Shown piece after piece: positions 46,901 through 59,646 of a stretch of 64,000 nt of DNA; the first letter of the stretch is position 1, and each line of letters starts with the position of its first letter. The DNA lies in assembly GCF_020080835.1 (NCBI RefSeq), contig NC_058158.1, forward strand, positions 34,428,305 through 34,492,304. The letters are read 5' to 3'. The translations under genes were made by a program, and so were the position numbers. The DNA is from Cotesia glomerata (lineage: Eukaryota; Arthropoda; Insecta; Hymenoptera; Braconidae). Below the pieces are notes generated by a model that searched no databases, had not been told where the DNA came from, and was given only the letters and a program-made list of their open reading frames with translations.

Positions 46901-47538
46901 GAGCCAGTAGTTCTTCAGACCTGGTGCCGGATTTTACAAGGAGATCGACTTCACGCGCTTCCTTGATTGCAGCTTCGAACCGATTTTCCACTATCGCATT
47001 TAGCACTGGATTTACTTCTATACATCGTTCTATATACGCTCTTACTATTTCTTCACTGGTTATCTATCCGCCGAGCCATAAAAAAATAAACAATTATTTG
47101 CTTAGCCAATAGAAAATATCATAAGTCATAAGTAATAATAAGTAAAAACTAACAATACCTCTTTTCTGCGTATTCTTCTTGCTAATTCATTAGCAGAAAT
47201 AAATAATAATTTATTAGAAATAGCTGGACAGCGATTTATTTTTCTAAAAGCTGCTAATTTTAAAAACGGCGTCACTGCACATGATACGATAAATACAAAT
47301 GATTTTATGAATACTTTCATCGCACCATTTACAAACTCCTGTGTAAAAAAAAAAATTTTAAATAAAGTTAAGATAAATATTCTTCAATGAATTTCCAATA
47401 ATATTACAATTTAAAATTAGAAATTCAATGTCAAGGTTACGATAATTATAAATTATTACTCGCGTGTTAACTTACCGCGTAATCAAACCGTCTTATATTA
47501 ACATACAATAGAGTTAATCCAGATAAAGCTAATTCCAT
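40912..47538 (-). CDS. FAAH2: FAAH2-like fatty-acid amide hydrolase, copy C
   Basis: Diverged third member of the amidase cluster. Exons in order of translation: 47476-47538, 47159-47338, 46844-47063, 45120-45337, 44290-44401, 43019-43176, 42806-42946, 42626-42730, 42367-42534, 41090-41272, 40912-41007. This gives 547 aa from the upstream ATG at 47538, or 520 aa from 47320. The exon at 47476-47538 joins in frame through TTTTTTACACAG, so the longer form is plausible. Catalytic Lys148 (VPVTVKES), the GGSSGGE serine (224) and nucleophile Ser247 (SDIGGS) are kept (longer numbering). The 299-nt exon of A and B is split here into 158 + 141 nt by an extra intron. The sequence beyond the catalytic core differs strongly from A and B, so substrate preference may differ. 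Helitron-like element 4 lies in the intron between 43177 and 44289. Confidence 0.92.
41326..42348. repeat. nested stack of four MITE families
   Basis: The outer CACTGAAAAAAA-type element (ends near 41330 and 42348) contains three insertions. These are a half-element of the TTAGCCGACATC family (41399-41525), a palindrome of the ACAAGTGGGGTC family (41528-41975) and an inverted GC-hairpin MITE (42021-42240). All lie in one intron of FAAH2-C. Confidence 0.65.
43228..44238 (+). mobile_element. Helitron-like element 4, three-hairpin core
   Basis: The only copy in plus orientation. It begins with the shared AGAGAATAAG end, carries three palindromic units (from about 43457, 43690 and 43932), and ends with hairpin GCAGTCAC-aca-GTGACTGC, AAGGTTG, ATAG and T. 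The final CTAG has decayed to ATAG. It is antisense to the FAAH2-C gene whose intron it occupies. Confidence 0.75.
44728..44925. repeat. short palindromic MITE, CCGGAAAAAAT family
   Basis: Starts CCCGGAAAAAATTTTAAAAT, with GAAAAATTCATATTAATTCA and a TTTTATAATAATTTTAATGA right arm, matching the arms of the element in myosin VI intron 4 (8580-9262). Its right end abuts a TTAGCTGATATTTAATA-type element at 44930. Confidence 0.6.
45338..46843. other. FAAH2-C intron, 1.5 kb
   Basis: AT-rich intron with no recognised element. A less AT-rich patch at 45620-45860 has an open frame on the plus strand without family resemblance. The homologous introns of A and B are only 67 bases long. Confidence 0.5.
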
Positions 47539-49607
47539 TTTTATTTTTTATTGATCTATTTGTTTATATTAGAAAAAAATTTTATTTTTATACTTTTTAA
47601 AAAGAACACTTAATTATTTATTTATTTATTATTTATTATTTATTTAATTATTATTTATTTTATCTAGCTGTAAGTATATTTTATAATTTTTAATTCACTT
47701 TAATAATATAAAAATTAATTATTACAGCGAAGAAATGGTGAGATTTAATTCAAGAATTAAAGACCAGAATTTCTTAATCTGTTACATGTTGCAATGTCAC
47801 TGATACATTGGAGAACTTGTTTAGAGCAAAAAAAAAGTGGATTAAAAATCGATAGCAAGTTTAAACACAACAATCATCAATTAGGTAACTTGAGAATTAA
47901 TGCGTATAGAAAACTAGTTATTATATATTAGATAATAATTGGTTGTATCTTGTTGCAGCTTTTTTTTTTGTAACAGAGATATTTCTTCGGAGCGAAGATG
48001 ATAGTGACTACAGGTCATCTGGATGGGTGTAAGATATTTAAAGAGCAAAGAAGATATATATATATATGTAGTGCGTTATGGACAACTCTGTCAATGCGCT
48101 GATATGTACAGCTTGAATAGTATGAATAGAAGACTAGTGGGGGACCATACACAATGTTAATATGCCATGCCAATACCACTAAACCGCAAACCTTGGCAGA
48201 TTATGAAATGAAATGTAAAAGACACCGGTGTGTTTAATAAGTCAAACCAGCACTCTTTTAAACCTATTGTGCATAATTTATTTACTGAAGATATATCTTC
48301 ATTAATTCAATCGATTGAGTTGTAAATATACTAAAAATATTTATGCAATATCTTCAAAAATTATGCGACAAAATTTTTGTTTAAATAACTGCAAGTTTAA
48401 AGTTAATTTTTATAAAATTTTAATTAATAAAATTAATTATAATTTAATGTAAGTTTATTTTTTATTATTAAGTCAATTTTAAGTTAAAAAACTGTATTTA
48501 AAAAGTATTTAAGTATCTAATAAGTCAAATCATCACTCTTTTAAACCAATTGTGCATAATTTATTTACTGAAGATATATCTTCATTAATTCAATCGATTG
48601 AGTTGTAAATATACTAAAAATATTTATGCAATATCTTCAAAAATTATGCGACAAAATTTTTGTTTAAATAACTGCAAGTTTAAAGTTAATTTTTATAAAA
48701 TTTTAATTAATAAAATTAATTATAATTTAATGTAAGTTTATTTTTTATTATTAAGTCAATTTTAAGTTAAAAAACTGTATTTAATAAGTATTTAAGTATC
48801 TAATAAGTCAAATTGTCACTCTTTTAAACCAATTGTGCATAATTTATTTACTGAAGATATATCTTCATTAATTCAATCGATTGAGTTGAAAATATACTAA
48901 AAATATTTATGCAATATCTTCAAAAATTATGCGACAAAATTTTTGTTTAAATAACTGCAAGAGTTTTAATTTAATTTTTATAAAATTTCAATTAATAAAA
49001 TGAAGCTAGTTATAATTAATTTTTTTTTTAATTATAAAATCAATTTTAAGTTAAAAATTTTTTTTAAATTTTATTTACAATCTAGTTTTTTTAATTGAGT
49101 GATTAAATGCGTTAATCTTTTTTTCTTCTTTTTTCAGAGGCAGAATAGTTATGAGAAGTTGCATAATTAATTAATGCAATGCGTAATTTGCGATAAATCG
49201 ATAGACTTCAAGTGACTCGAGCTACTGAGTGTAAAGAGAGAAATGATGAATAGAATTTATAGAAGGGAAGGCTACTTTAACTTGTGTATTTTATAACGCT
49301 ATATGCAGGTGTAAATTTATTTTGTGCTAAATTATCTGTCACGCCTTCTGTTTAACTGAAATATTTCTCAATAGTAAAATAAATATATTTTAAAATAATA
49401 CTTGCAAACACTCGTTAAAATGCACTCGCGAAAAAATTTTTTAAGTAAATTGTTTGAACAAAATAAATTTCTAAGTAATATTCTTCATTGTACAAGCAAT
49501 TTTATACTGGTAATAATTTAGTAGGACAATTTACTTGTTAGACTGTCGCGGTGTATTATACTGTTGAGGTAACTAACTGATAAAATAAGTGCAATTGTCT
49601 TTTTAAG

Positions 49608-49640
<33 letters not shown>

Positions 49641-52600
49641 TAAGACATCGATAGTTGATAAACAAAAAGTAGTTTAATTGTTAGAATAATTGACTTAGGA
49701 AAAATTATAAGTCTGAAGTTTAAGTTCTAGGCAAATAAGTAAACATGTATTACAATTTAAAGTGCAATTGAAGAGTTATGAATCATTATAATGATAAAAA
49801 ATCTATAAAATGCAATATTTTTTTCTTAAAAACTCTTTTGTAAATTTACAATGATCCTTAGAAGGCAGTTTTTAAAATCTTGAAAGTTTTTTAGTAAACA
49901 CTTTACGTCATACTTATGCTTTATGTATTAGCGGTTTAACAATATTGTCTTTTGTACTGAAAAATCTCTTGACATTGAAAAAAAAATCAGACAAAAAAAA
50001 ACTTGAATTTAAGCAAATTAGTTACAGTAAAATTTATTCTAAAGTTGATTCTTATTCAACAGATTAGTATTTTTTGTGTTATTAATTATAATTTATAATA
50101 ATCAATGTATATGTTGACTAAAAAGCTTATTTATTCTTATGCTAAATATTTATTGAGCAAATTATTGAAATTTACTTACCATTATGGATTTTAAAATGAA
50201 TTAATTTCATGCGAATAAATTTAATAGACGTGAACTGTCAATTGATTTCTTCTCGTTGCAATTTTGCGCTTCACTTTTTTCTCTCTTCTTTAGCGCAATT
50301 ACTGATTTTTTAGCGCCGAGTAAGTGAAATGAAAAAAAGGTGAGAAAATAAAGCACACTTTAGGATCATAATTTAAAAAAATAATAGGGGTGAAGAAAAG
50401 AATGACGAGCCACGTGTGGCGAATAACTGATCAAAGACCGGAATACTTTATTTAAAATAAATTATCGAGTTATCCGAACCCGGTGAATGGTTCGCGACGA
50501 CTGAAATTATGTAGGAAGAAGAGAGAAAAAGGCTTCTATAAAGTTTGCCGTACAAGAAACCAAGTGGGGCGACCACAATAGCAACTGAGAGAAAAGAAAC
50601 GCTTTCTTGGCTTCATTATTTTACCTATTAGTACGCTTATCGTCCATGACTTAATTATTATTATGACTATTCCGATTATTAATTATTTATTTCATCCATA
50701 ACGTTGTTCCACAACAAATTATCTCAGTCAACGTTTTATACTCGCTCTCTGATGTCATTGTCTGGATAAATACACATTTTTTATTAAATAAACACTCAAT
50801 TAATGATACTGAATTGATAATTAATGTTTTCTTCTTTTATTTTAACTTTTTGACAGATGTCAGCTGAAAAAATTATTTTAAACAAACAATTGAATCAAAG
50901 GAACATTTACAAGTTTAAAAATTATTAAAAAATAAATCTAATAAATTATATCGAGCCATTGTTTAATTTTATTTGAAAAAAATACTATTTACATTGCACA
51001 GATATCACTATTAATCGTTAACGCGAAATAACGATTTGTTTTTACAGAAGATAAGCAATTTGACGCATTTTTTTTTACCATACCATTAAATTTGAGCCTC
51101 TATTTCGTTTACTCAATCATTTTAAAATTCAAGTAAACTCATTAAAACTTTCTTCTTTACTTTTATAATTTTAGAACGGTCATTTTTCTTTAAATTAATT
51201 ATTTTTGATTTTTTACAATTATTTCGACGGAAAAATTTTGACTATCATTATGCAAATTTAATTTAATGTATTTTGATTTAAATCATAGTCAGTATAAATA
51301 AATTTTTCCTGTATCACTTGTTTGGAAATAAATAATAATTAAAGAAGCAAACAAAATTAGCAGACATCTGAAAATTCTTGAAATTTTCATAACAAATCAA
51401 TGATTATAAAAAAAAATATTTTAAAAAATTAGCACTTATAATTTTTTTTAATTTCTATAGAAAGAACAAAATAACACTGGATATCATCCAAGATTATACT
51501 CAGTGATATGTGGTGAAAAAAAATTTCAGATAGTAGCTAAAAAAATTCAGATTATACTGCGTGATATCTGGATTATACTCATTGTAATCTGGATTATATT
51601 TATTGTAATTTGGATTATACTAACTACTATCTAAAATTTTTTTTCACTCAGTAATGTAAAAGACCCAGTTATTGACACTTGCAATTTTATTTCAATTAAA
51701 AAAAACAAATCAACTCTAATAAATTAATAAATATAATTTTTGAACTATGAATTTTAAGATAATTAATTTTTTGAAAACATTTTATTTTTTTAATTACAAC
51801 AAAACTGCAAGTGTCAAACATGAAAATTAAGTTAGTCGACATCTAAAATCTTTTAGAATTTTTTTTGTTGAAAAAATTGTTACAAAAAAAAGAAAATAAA
51901 AAATTTTATTCGTAATAAACTTTAAAAACTATAAGTGCAATTTAAAAAAAATATTTTTTAGTTCTTATTTAATAAATGAAACAAAATTAAAAACGTCGGC
52001 TTACTTTAGTATTGTGTCAAACAACTAGGCCAGTGTCAATAACTGGCTCTTTTACCTTATAATCTGGCATGATATTTAGTGACATCCTATTCTTTCCGTG
52101 TACATGTGAAATTTTTTTTCTAAATTTTTTTCATTATAATTTAATTGTTATAAAAATCTAAAAAATTGTTAGATATCTATTAAATTCAGTATTACACAAA
52201 ATTAAATAGTTTAAAATTATAATGACGTTCTAAAATAATAACAATTTAAAGCTTATCCTTATGTGACAATCCAATGCGTCATGTTTAATTAAGTACTCAT
52301 TATTATGATAATTAATAATTATTTTTAGTATACAAATTGTTAAATTTACTTTTGTTTATAGTAAATAGGTAAAATTACACTTAACGGGCATCTGAAATCT
52401 GAGTTTGAATACAAAAAAATAATTATTCACATTAGTCAATATCGTATTCAAATTTGCTTTTAAAAATTACTCATCCGCAAAAGCTTTATATATAAAATAT
52501 AATATTTTATTATTATTATTTTAATAATTGTGTTTTAATATTTTATTTTTGTTTAGCATGACCGTGATCAAGTGTTCAAAAGACGTACAGAAAGATAGCT

Positions 52601-53649
52601 AGTATTTTAGTTGTGTAGTTTCTTTGACTGTGAATATTTATACGTTTCAATTTCTCCACAATAATTTATTTTATTATCGACATTTGTCTTGTAATAAATA
52701 CATGATTTTTTTTCTTATTTCTGTCAATAGATAGTTACACTAAATAATAATTATAATATTGTCAAACATAAATGCGCACCAAATTTATAAAATAAAATTA
52801 TAAAAGTAAATAAAAATAAAGGCAGTAAAACTTTTGATGCATTAATTAAATAATAATTATAATAATTAAAAAAAAAATCTCTGTTTTAAAATATACACTA
52901 GTGGTACGCATTACTTGTGCACGACTGTAACAAAATGCCAAGAAAATAATTCTAGAATAAAATAAATCTATTATCAACTATTTAATTAATTAATTAAAAA
53001 AAAAAAAAAAAAAAAAAAAAACAAAAAAAATATTTAAAACAATAACTAAATATCTTCGCTGGACACGCGTAATGCCTTAATCTTTTTAAAACCCGCTAAC
53101 ATTAATAATCTAGAAAATAAAAACAATAAAAATACTTAAGTTAAAAAAAGAAATTTAAAAAACACACGACGGTAATAAATTATAATAGAAGTATCCTTCT
53201 TACATTAATTAGAGAGTAATTATAAATTACGTTAAAAACATTTTAACCATACAACTATATTACAAGAATAACGTTAACGAATTTTTAATAATTATGCTAA
53301 CGCTCAAAAATTTATTATCCTTTGTTACTTATTATTTTTAATAATAATAATAACTACTATTATTTAATGATACGTCTCAGATTAAAAGCTGTACGAAATT
53401 TAGGTCTGCATTGCAGACTAATATGATTATAGACTTAAATTGCAGCGTAAAAGCATATAAATATCAACAACCTACCGGAAACGATGCTTAGCAAACTTTA
53501 AGATTTTAAATCCAGTTAAATAATATCCAAATAATACGCAAGTAGCCAGGAGATAACGATGCAGTTGGTTTCTTTGGAGTTTTACACATTTATTGTTCCA
53601 CTTGTTATATTTTAAATAAAAATAAATTTATTTTGTCACCTTATTTTAT
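47539..53649. other. intergenic, FAAH2-C to MOB1
   Basis: Divergent 5' flank of FAAH2-C and 3' flank of MOB1. No coding gene found. Contents: triplicated repeat (48237-49080), poly(A) runs at about 49613-49638 and 52998-53020 (possible retroposed 3' ends), and a TAATCTGGATTATA repeat patch (51480-51650). There is also a nested palindrome (51655-52060) whose outer arms read CAGTTATTGACACTTGCA and into which a TTAGCCGACATC MITE is inserted. AATAAA motifs on the minus strand at 53585-53631 may end MOB1 transcripts. Confidence 0.55.
48237..49080. repeat. three tandem copies of a 283-bp unit
   Basis: Units begin ATAAGTCAAA at about 48237, 48520 and 48803, an exact 283-base period. Each contains GAAGATATATCTTC, a perfect palindrome, and TCAATCGATTGA, another. 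Copies 1 and 2 are nearly identical; copy 3 diverges towards its right end. No coding frame. Confidence 0.9.
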
Positions 53650-56474
53650 TCATCGAGCATCTTTAGCTGTTAATTTTTCAATTAACTCTTGCAGCGGCGC
53701 TAGCTCTCGTCTTTCAATTAAATTGAATTCCTCAAAAGAAAAAATTAACAATTATTTACAATTCAAGTTCACATTATTACTTTCAAAAATTATTATAAAA
53801 CTTAAAATTGGTCACAGGAATTCAGGACAATAATTTCAAACTATGTATTAATTTTAGTTGAACGTTTTGTCCTTTTATTAGGACTCCCTCAGCAACTTAA
53901 TCATACTAGTTCACAGTTTAAAATATATTATTGTTAAAACATATAAAGTATTAGTATGCATCTTATAAAATTTTTTTTTTTTTTCAAAAATTAACAACTT
54001 AAATTTTCTACCAATTCTACCAATTCATAACATCAGCTGTAATACTACTTTTTTTTTAGAAAAAAAAATCTATCTTCATGTTTTAACAATAATATATTTT
54101 AAACTGTGAACTAGTATGATTAAGTTGCTGAGGAAGTCCTAATAAAAGGACGAAACGTTCAACTAGAATCAATACATAGTTTGAAATTATTATCCTGAAT
54201 TCTTGTGACCAATTTTAAATTATTTAAATTTTCCGAACGTGATCAAAATTTTAAGATTATAAAACTTACTTGAACAAAAAAAATGAAATGTTTAAATGAT
54301 GTATTTAAATGTGCCTCCTCTCCTAATTGAACCACCTCACTGAAATGTTGATGGTATATGTGTGCATACACTCGAAACAGTCGTTTTAAAATTGTTTTAG
54401 CAATTGAGAGAAAATTTTTAGGAAAAGGAACACCTGTTACATTAAAATAAATTATTTAAATAAATTAATGAATTATAAAATAAATTATTTAAGAGGGATA
54501 GCCACTGTGAAATTTCAAAAAAAGAATTTTTTTTTATTTAATCAAAGCTTATACATTCAAAAATAAGTATCTAGAGTTTTATATGAAAATTCCGAATATT
54601 TTTTGAGTTATTATTTTTGTGACAGTATGTCAAATGACCATTGCACTAAATTAGTTTACAAAATATCGCGGCGCTCCGATAAAAACGCGTTTTTATCGAA
54701 ACTACTTTTTTTTAAACTGATGGGATCTGTAATTTGTATAAATATGAACCGATTTGCAACTTTTTTTTCCGTATTCGTCTATTCAGTAGCTATAATTTCA
54801 CGTAGGGGATTTCGAAAATTTTGATTTTACAAATTTTTTAGAACTGTTTGAATCCAAAAAAATGAGAAAAAAAAAAACAAAAAAATTTTAAATGTTGCCA
54901 TTTTTTTTTAAATCCAAATTTTAAAAATCCCCTACGTGAAACGATAACCACATGCATGCAGATTACAACGCAGTTTGATTTTTTTGTTTTAGATAATCCG
55001 TTTTTGAGTTAGAGATCCCACCGTGGTGGGGGAAATTTTTTTGGTGCTCCACAAAAATCCTTATAACTTTGTAACAATATGATATTTTCTAATAAAAATT
55101 TAGGAGAATGATCTTTAATGTATACTCTATAAAACAAAAAAAAAACCCCCGATCCCCATATTCCTTTATTATCCCAGTTAAAAAAATTCCCGAAAATCAC
55201 CTATTTTTTCGATCTTCACAGTGGCTAATCCCCCTCAATAAATGATAAAATTTTCAATTGTTACGTTAAATATTCCAATAAAATTTACCGTACCTATTTT
55301 GGAAGGAAAGAGAGTTTCATCGTCCAGCTGATCTTGGACCCAAGTCATCAAATAATCAATGTACTTGGGTGCCGAACATTTGATAGGTTTTTTAACAGTG
55401 TGACCATCAGCCCAATGGTACTCATACTTAGGTCCTGCCGACATTATCGGGCAGCTTTCTTCAGTACAAAACTCCGTGATAGTACCGTACAGCATATTTA
55501 TTTGATTAAAAAAATCAACAGCTAAAATAATACGATAAAATTAATCAATAAAAAAATAGTCAACTATTGTAATTAAAATCATTAGCTTATCTCGGACAAA
55601 TTACTTACTGTTAACTGCCACCCACTCATTCAGATCTTCTCCCTCAGGTAACATGACAGCAAGTCTGAGATTCCCCGAGCCCAGAGTCGCAGCAGCATGT
55701 TTCATCAAGTCATACTGATGTGTCCCTTCAGGAATATTTTTCTTAGGCTTGAATGTCTTAGAAGACCGGCTTCCACTGCAAGCAAAAATAAAATCAATAC
55801 GAATTCCCAATTAAATTCTTCACTAAATATAACAATAATCCTGTGCAAAAAAATTAGCATAATAATGTAAGAGTATTAATCTAACAAATGACTCATAACA
55901 TACTATATTTGTAATAATGACGTGAGTCAACGGTGCAGTATAAATAAAAATAAAAAAAAAATAAACCTCGACTAATGTCGACTAAGTAAAAAACTTTTTT
56001 GAGGATAAATAAATAATTATTTTTAAAAGTCTAATGGACTAAAAAATACACAATTCTGATGAGACTCAATTGGTGGTCTATTTATAGATAAACTATTGGA
56101 CTTGAGAGAAATGAATTTATGTAGACAGGTCAAGAACCTAAATTTAAAAAAATAATAATTTGATCCAGTAATTTAATTTAATAACAATAATGTTTATGTC
56201 AGTAATTAACAACAGTGTTGGGTGGAAATAGTGATCTGATAGTCAAGTGTTCTGTCATATCAATCGACAACAAGAACGGATCTTTCTAAATAAATAGCAC
56301 TTTCTCAGGATATTGATCAATGACGTGCTAATAAATTAGAGTTAAAAATCAATATTCATCAATAACCCGACAATAATAAACAAAAACTAATTAATTAATT
56401 GACTTGGTAAGAATATAATAAATAATTATTGATAAAAAACTAATGATAAAAAATACTTACAATAGGAAGCTCAT
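53650..56474 (-). CDS. mats: MOB kinase activator 1 (mats), complete
   Basis: Scaffold and co-activator of LATS/Warts and NDR kinases in the Hippo pathway. Exons in order of translation: 56461-56474, 55609-55775, 55294-55521, 54270-54433, 53650-53730, giving 217 aa (MOB1 is normally 216). Strong family identity over the whole length. Zinc ligands Cys79, Cys84, His161 and His166 and the Hippo-kinase phosphorylation sites Thr12 and Thr35 are at the standard positions. The first exon has only 14 coding bases (Met-Ser-Phe-Leu, then a split Phe), matching the family N-terminus and fixing the start. The C-terminus has one extra residue. Divergent from TTI1 with a 4.3-kb repeat-rich spacer. Intron 4 consists almost entirely of a palindrome. 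Confidence 0.97.
53803..54217. repeat. palindrome filling MOB1 intron 4
   Basis: Left arm 53803-53945 and right arm 54080-54217 are inverted copies with few mismatches. Matching blocks include TTGGTCACAGGAATTCAGGA, TTCAAACTATGTATTA, AACGTTTTGTCCTTTTATTA and CAACTTAATCATACTAG. It nearly spans the 539-base intron. A CAACGTTTCGTC/GACTTCCTCAGG phrase like its inner part recurs at 62040-62080. Confidence 0.8.
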
Positions 56475-57899
56475 TCTGCTTATGTAGCTGTCGCGTCAAT
56501 GTGCGACTTAGGCTGTTGCTACGTCGATTTAATATTTTTTTTGTTTAAATCACCACGTAAAACAACTGACACTTATTGTTATGGCGGCTGGTTTATCAAC
56601 GACACTCGCTATACAGTGGGTCTAGGTAAAAATTGTAAATTACAGCAGTGATGTAAAATGGCAGACCTTTTTTTTAGAGGTAATTTTTTTGTCAACTACC
56701 TCAAGAAGAGAGATGATTCCATCGACTGCACACACACTTTCCTCCTCTCTCTCTCCCGCTCCAGCTCTTTTAACAGACTATTTCTTTTCTGTTTTTCTAT
56801 TGGTCCTTCTCTTGGAACCCGTTGGGTTACGTCATATCCGCAAGTGGATTTTAGAAATTTTTAAATTACGGCTATTGGTCCGAAAACACCTGTCACGTGA
56901 TACGAGCTGTCAAATTAAACTTAATAGTCAACAAGAAATCGCAACAACAATAGTTTGAACTAACCTCAAAAAATAATATACACATTATTTATAAATAAAT
57001 AAAAAACGAACAATCAATTTTTATGTTTGAACAATACGAACAAACAATAAAAAAAAAAAAAATTAAAAATGGAAAAAAAAAATTTTAGGCGGGGCTAAGT
57101 TCACTAAGCCCAGTAGGTATTTGGAGTTGTATGGTTGTGTGGATGAATGGAGTTGTATCATCACATCACACTATTATTTAATTTACATTCATGTGTTATT
57201 TGAGGTTATGTTTATTCTTTCTCTCTCTTCTTTGCGTGTGGCGCGTTTTTTGAAAATACAATTTTTAATGAAAATTAAGTTAGCCGGCATCTAAAAATTT
57301 TGAGGATTTTGCTTTTATTAAAAAAGTTATTACAAAAAATTTTCATTTGTAAAAAACTTGAAAAACTGTAAGTGCAATTTTTTCAAAATAATTTTTTGTT
57401 CTAATTATTTTTTAATTTTATGGAATTTGGACAATTTTGGTTCTTTGCATGTGCTTGTTTCACAAGAAATTTTGCTCCGAATTTATATATTCGTGAGAAT
57501 ATTTATAGTAATAGTTTTATAAAATTTGAGCTAATAATTACATCTTTATATATTAAAATTAGGGTCAAATACGTTTTGCTTTGAAATCTGGTCAACTACT
57601 GGATACTTCACCTTATTTATGTTCATAAAAATATTTGCAATAATTTATAGGTTTTCAATCATTGAAAGCTTTTTAAATCCTTAAAATAAAAATGCAACGA
57701 AATTTGAAGTTAATCAATAGTCAAAACTTGCAAAAAAATGGGACACAATTCCTTATTGGTTGAACATTAGGCTCGCGCGTAGCGCGCTATAAAAAAAACT
57801 AAAATACTATTAAATGCTAAAAAAAATCGATGTTTCCCGAAAAAAACATCGATGTATATCGCCCATTCCTAAGAGCGGTTATAGTTTCAAACCGACTTG

Positions 57900-57932
<33 letters not shown>

Positions 57933-58686
57933 GAGTTTTATTTTTAAAATTTTTAACATTTGTATATAAATAAGTAATAAAGTCCTTAATTAAAAAACTT
58001 AATCTATAATATTTAAATATTAGAATTCTAGTATTCTAGAAATACTAGAATTCTAGTATGAATTGACATCAATGATGTGATTAACAACTTACTATTATTG
58101 AAAAAATATAAAATTTTTCTTAGATATTATTGATTTTCTCTTATCGTAATTAATTAAATTATTAAATTTGGTAATTTGGATATTTGGTGCAATGGAAAAA
58201 TTTAAAATGATAAAAAAACCATCGCTACATTAATTTGCCTTCTCAAGGCTGTGTGAGACGAGGGGAATGGAATCAGGAGGGGAGTATTAGGAAGGGCCAA
58301 GGGAATAGGATATAAATATTTACAGATATTTACAATATATACAAAAATCTACGTTTGCATTTCATTTTTTCTCATTAATTTTTTTCGTGAACATAATAAA
58401 CTGTAAAGGCTTTTTTTTAGTGGTTTCTAATTCAGAATTTTTTGCCTTTTAGTACAATACCAATATTAATAGGGCTTTACAGTAATATATATAAGTTATT
58501 TGATGAAAATATACGGTGTCTCAGCGACACTAGTGTAATTTTATTATTTGTTTAAAAAATGCGGGGGAGTTGAGCTTTTTTATTATTATTTTCGTAATCT
58601 ACGGATTTTTTTACATAAAATAGAACAATAAAATTCCACTAGCAAGTTAGTTTCTACAACGGGTAAAAGTAAAGTCATTTGACTAT

Positions 58687-58780
58687 GTCTTTGAAGTAGC
58701 CGAGCGGTTAAATGAGCTTATCAGGTATTAAGAAATATCATTTATGTTATCCTCTATGAGAGCCCGTATGGGCCAGGTAG
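58687..58780 (+). repeat. tRNA-like fragment with Leu/Ser-type D-arm
   Basis: GTAGCCGAGCGGTTAA resembles the box A region of class II tRNAs (Leu/Ser) and is followed by sequence without a good T-arm. Probably a SINE head. Confidence 0.4.
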
Positions 58781-58955
58781 ACAATTTATTTTTCATATAA
58801 TCTGCATTGAAAATGTGAGTTTCAATGCCTGTTGAGCCAACCGAAACTAGACAATTTCAGACCAATGCGACTGTGCCGGGCAGGTATCAATTATTTCTTC
58901 CCGGCGGACAGAAAATGACGATTTTATACGTGACTGAATAAAGTAGTCAGTACTT

Positions 58956-59028
58956 GTCTCGGATAGTTTAACTGGTAGAGCCCTTGGCGCGTAACCGAGA
59001 GATCTGGGTTCGATTCCCAGTCTGGGCA
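58956..59028 (+). repeat. tRNA-like SINE, CGT anticodon-like loop
   Basis: GATAGTTTAACTGGTAGAGC (box A-like), a good anticodon stem CTTGG/CCGAG with CGT in the loop, and a perfect T-arm CTGGG/CCCAG with box B. The acceptor strands pair poorly (5' GTCTCGG against 3' TCTGGGC), so a SINE is favoured over a working tRNA gene. Confidence 0.55.
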
Positions 59029-59428
59029 GTCTGATTATTTTTTCAATTACGGAAAAATTCCCACTGAGTAGGTCCCCCCTTTCCCCTATCCGTTCTTTCC
59101 CAACTCCCTTAAAATTTGCTTTAATATGGCTGGTGAAGTTGCAGCTTTATTTTCAATCCTATCAATTGTTTGTTTATTTTATACCTTTATAATTGTCATT
59201 CTAACCGTTAACTGTATTGACATATCATAATTCTGTTATTAAGCATAAATAAGAATGATAAAAGAAAACTTGTCAATTTACGAATAATGTTTGGTAAAAA
59301 ATAAACTATTACTTTCTATTTTATTATAAGTTTCATAATAAAATGGTATTTTCGCTGTTCGTCTGAAACTATCTAGTTCTGGTTGGCTCCAGACATTGAA
59401 ACTAGCATTTTTAATGCAACTTATATGA

Positions 59429-59560
59429 AAAATATAATGTGTGACGCGGGATGAAACACGATTTCAGACCGAGTGATGCCAGTCCTCGCTTCGCTCGGGC
59501 AGGCAACTTCACTCTGGTCTGAAATCGTTTTGTTTCATCCCTAGTCACACAATATACTAT
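59429..59560. repeat. GC-hairpin MITE, related design
   Basis: Outer inverted ends ATAATGTGTGAC and GTCACACAATAT enclose GATGAAACACGATTTCAGACC and its partner. The core is CGCTTCGCTCGGGCAGG. The layout resembles the elements at 40236 and 42021, but the sequence differs. Confidence 0.65.
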
Positions 59561-59646
59561 TAAGTAACAGGTCTTACGTTTATACCTGTGTATTATGTTT
59601 ATATCTATGTATCAATGATTTAAATAAATAAACGCTTGAATAAAAA

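Noticed and set aside
56658..56958. Overlapping plus-strand open frames near the MOB1 5' end
   Set aside because: Two frames over the same bases, low-complexity Ser/Leu content and no family resemblance; probably promoter-proximal noncoding sequence.
58956..59028. Functional tRNA-Thr (CGT) gene
   Set aside because: The anticodon and T stems are fine but the acceptor strands do not pair, and its T-arm half recurs at 1120-1158; a SINE is more likely.
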